In this document: positions 4,393-5,107 of the stretch, piece after piece
Position numbering within the stretch: the first letter of the stretch is position 1
How the letters are laid out: each line of letters starts with the position of its first letter
Source of the DNA: Patescibacteria group bacterium
GTDB taxonomy: Bacteria > Patescibacteriota > SOKK01
Reading direction: 5' to 3'
Assembly (NCBI GenBank): GCA_004374725.1
Contig: SOKK01000069.1
Coordinates: 1-5,107, forward strand
Length of the DNA stretch: 5,107 nt
Notes under the pieces: generated by a model
The model's input: only the letters and a program-made list of their open reading frames with translations
What the model was told of the DNA's origin: nothing
Database searches by the model: none
Position numbers and translations under genes: made by a program

Positions 4393-5035
4393 GAGCTCTG
4401 GAGTACTTAGCGTTGGCCTTGCACATGAGGTAGAGATCACCGGCCGCAAGGTTGGTGCCGATGGGGCATTCTATGCCGCTCTGGCGGACGACGAGGAGTT
4501 GTTCCGGGAAGTAGTGGTTTTCGTTGCTCGTTGCGGACTGGCAGAGATCGTCCCTGTTACTACTAGGGTTGACTACAAACTGCCTTTGTCGAAGAAGGTC
4601 CGGATTCTCAAAAAGAAAATGCTGGAGCACTTCGATTGCAGCCTCCATATCTCGCGCGGCACTTTCGATCAGCAAACGGGATTATCGGTGAAGGAAGTCC
4701 CTCTCCTGCTCGTTCGCTTCGGCCAGGACACGGATTCCGATGAGGCTCGGGAAAAACTTGCCCCCATGGACCTTCGTTGCGAAACTCTCTTCAAAACCGT
4801 CGATGTTATAGACCAACATCAGTCGGCCCTAAGCGAGCTCGCACAGAAACAAAAAGACGAAGTCTTAAGGATAGCAATTCTCGGTAGTTGCCCACGTCAG
4901 GGTCACGGCATGGTTTTGAAGGTGGATCAAGATGGCTTCCACCTGAGATTTCACGCTATGAATCCTTTCTGGGGAGATGCCTGGTATTTCATCGTTGGTC
5001 CTTTGGTGGACCAAGATTCTGATGTCGAGCCCTGA
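4385..5035 (+). CDS. Hypothetical protein, 216 residues
   Basis: Not recognised. It is a soluble protein with four Cys (50, 85, 132, 169) that form no CxxC pair, and no signal peptide. The N-terminal part has a strand-like segment AHEVEITGRKVG (13-24), an acidic DDEELFREVVVFVARCGLAEIVPV region (35-58) and a basic stretch LSKKVRILKKKMLEHF (68-83). The middle has KEVPLLLVRFGQDTDSDEARE (103-123). A helix with coiled-coil character follows (HQSALSELAQKQKDEVLRIAIL, 145-166). The C-terminus is rich in Gly and aromatic residues (DGFHLRFHAMNPFWGDAWYFIVGPL, 183-207). The order suggests a mixed alpha/beta fold, possibly two domains. The ATG at 4385 is chosen because AAGGAG lies nine bases upstream. An in-frame GTG at 4331 would add 18 residues without a ribosome-binding site. 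The gene has its own promoter and terminator. Its CGN-rich arginine codons and higher GC differ from thrS and murI, which may point to acquisition from elsewhere. Confidence 0.8.
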   Translation: MVTSSGVLSVGLAHEVEITGRKVGADGAFYAALADDEELFREVVVFVARCGLAEIVPVTTRVDYKLPLSKKVRILKKKMLEHFDCSLHISRGTFDQQTGLSVKEVPLLLVRFGQDTDSDEAREKLAPMDLRCETLFKTVDVIDQHQSALSELAQKQKDEVLRIAILGSCPRQGHGMVLKVDQDGFHLRFHAMNPFWGDAWYFIVGPLVDQDSDVEP

Positions 5036-5050
5036 AACTTCTTGAAATCA

Positions 5051-5078
5051 AAAACCCCCATCTTCGGGTGGGGGTTTT
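5051..5078 (+). terminator. Intrinsic terminator with a UUCG tetraloop
   Basis: A ten-pair stem (5051-5060 with 5069-5078), extended by a G-T and a C-G pair, closes on a C(TTCG)G tetraloop, which is exceptionally stable in RNA. The upstream A run and downstream T run form part of the stem, so it could work in both directions. It begins 16 bases after the stop of the 216-residue gene. Confidence 0.9.
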
Positions 5079-5107
5079 AAAATTCTTTTAATTCTACAAT
5101 TACTTAT

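Noticed and set aside
4214..4675. 153-codon minus-strand frame opposite the 216-residue gene
   Set aside because: It starts inside the 216-residue gene and overlaps that gene's promoter and leader. No initiation signals were seen on that strand.

Overview
The window looks like a piece of a small bacterial genome, most likely of the Patescibacteria/CPR type (for example a Microgenomates-like lineage). This is an inference from style. A threonyl-tRNA synthetase without its usual N-terminal TGS domain is followed by tightly packed minus-strand genes with poor Shine-Dalgarno sites, and the rest is unfamiliar small hypothetical genes. No rRNA or marker gene is present to fix the taxonomy, and only thrS and murI are recognisable.

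Positions 1-2350 hold a minus-strand unit. From its promoter (about 2321-2349) it reads: a 112-residue hypothetical protein (1953-2291), glutamate racemase murI (1073-1870), and threonyl-tRNA synthetase thrS (from 1063, running off the left edge). The 82-bp gap between the hypothetical gene and murI is almost filled by an unusual palindromic element. Each arm is about 33 bp and is built from roughly four and a half degenerate heptamers of the form ATGnGGn.

Positions 2360-3220 hold a plus-strand unit: an exact-consensus sigma-70 promoter, a strong ribosome-binding site, a 226-residue hydrophilic, probably coiled-coil protein (2488-3168), and a terminator that works on paper in both directions.

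Positions 3218-5107 hold three genes I do not recognise. A 171-residue protein on the minus strand (3218-3733) is divergent from a 70-residue protein (3999-4211), which is followed by a 216-residue protein (4385-5035). Each has its own well-formed promoter, and the two plus-strand genes have strong ribosome-binding sites and GC-rich hairpins after the stop. By eye this part is richer in G+C and in CGN arginine codons than the thrS-murI part, which suggests a different history.

The left part is housekeeping: charging of tRNA-Thr and supply of D-glutamate for peptidoglycan. The right part is a row of independently transcribed orphan genes with no visible functional link. No tRNA, rRNA, CRISPR array, transposase gene or recognisable defence system is visible.
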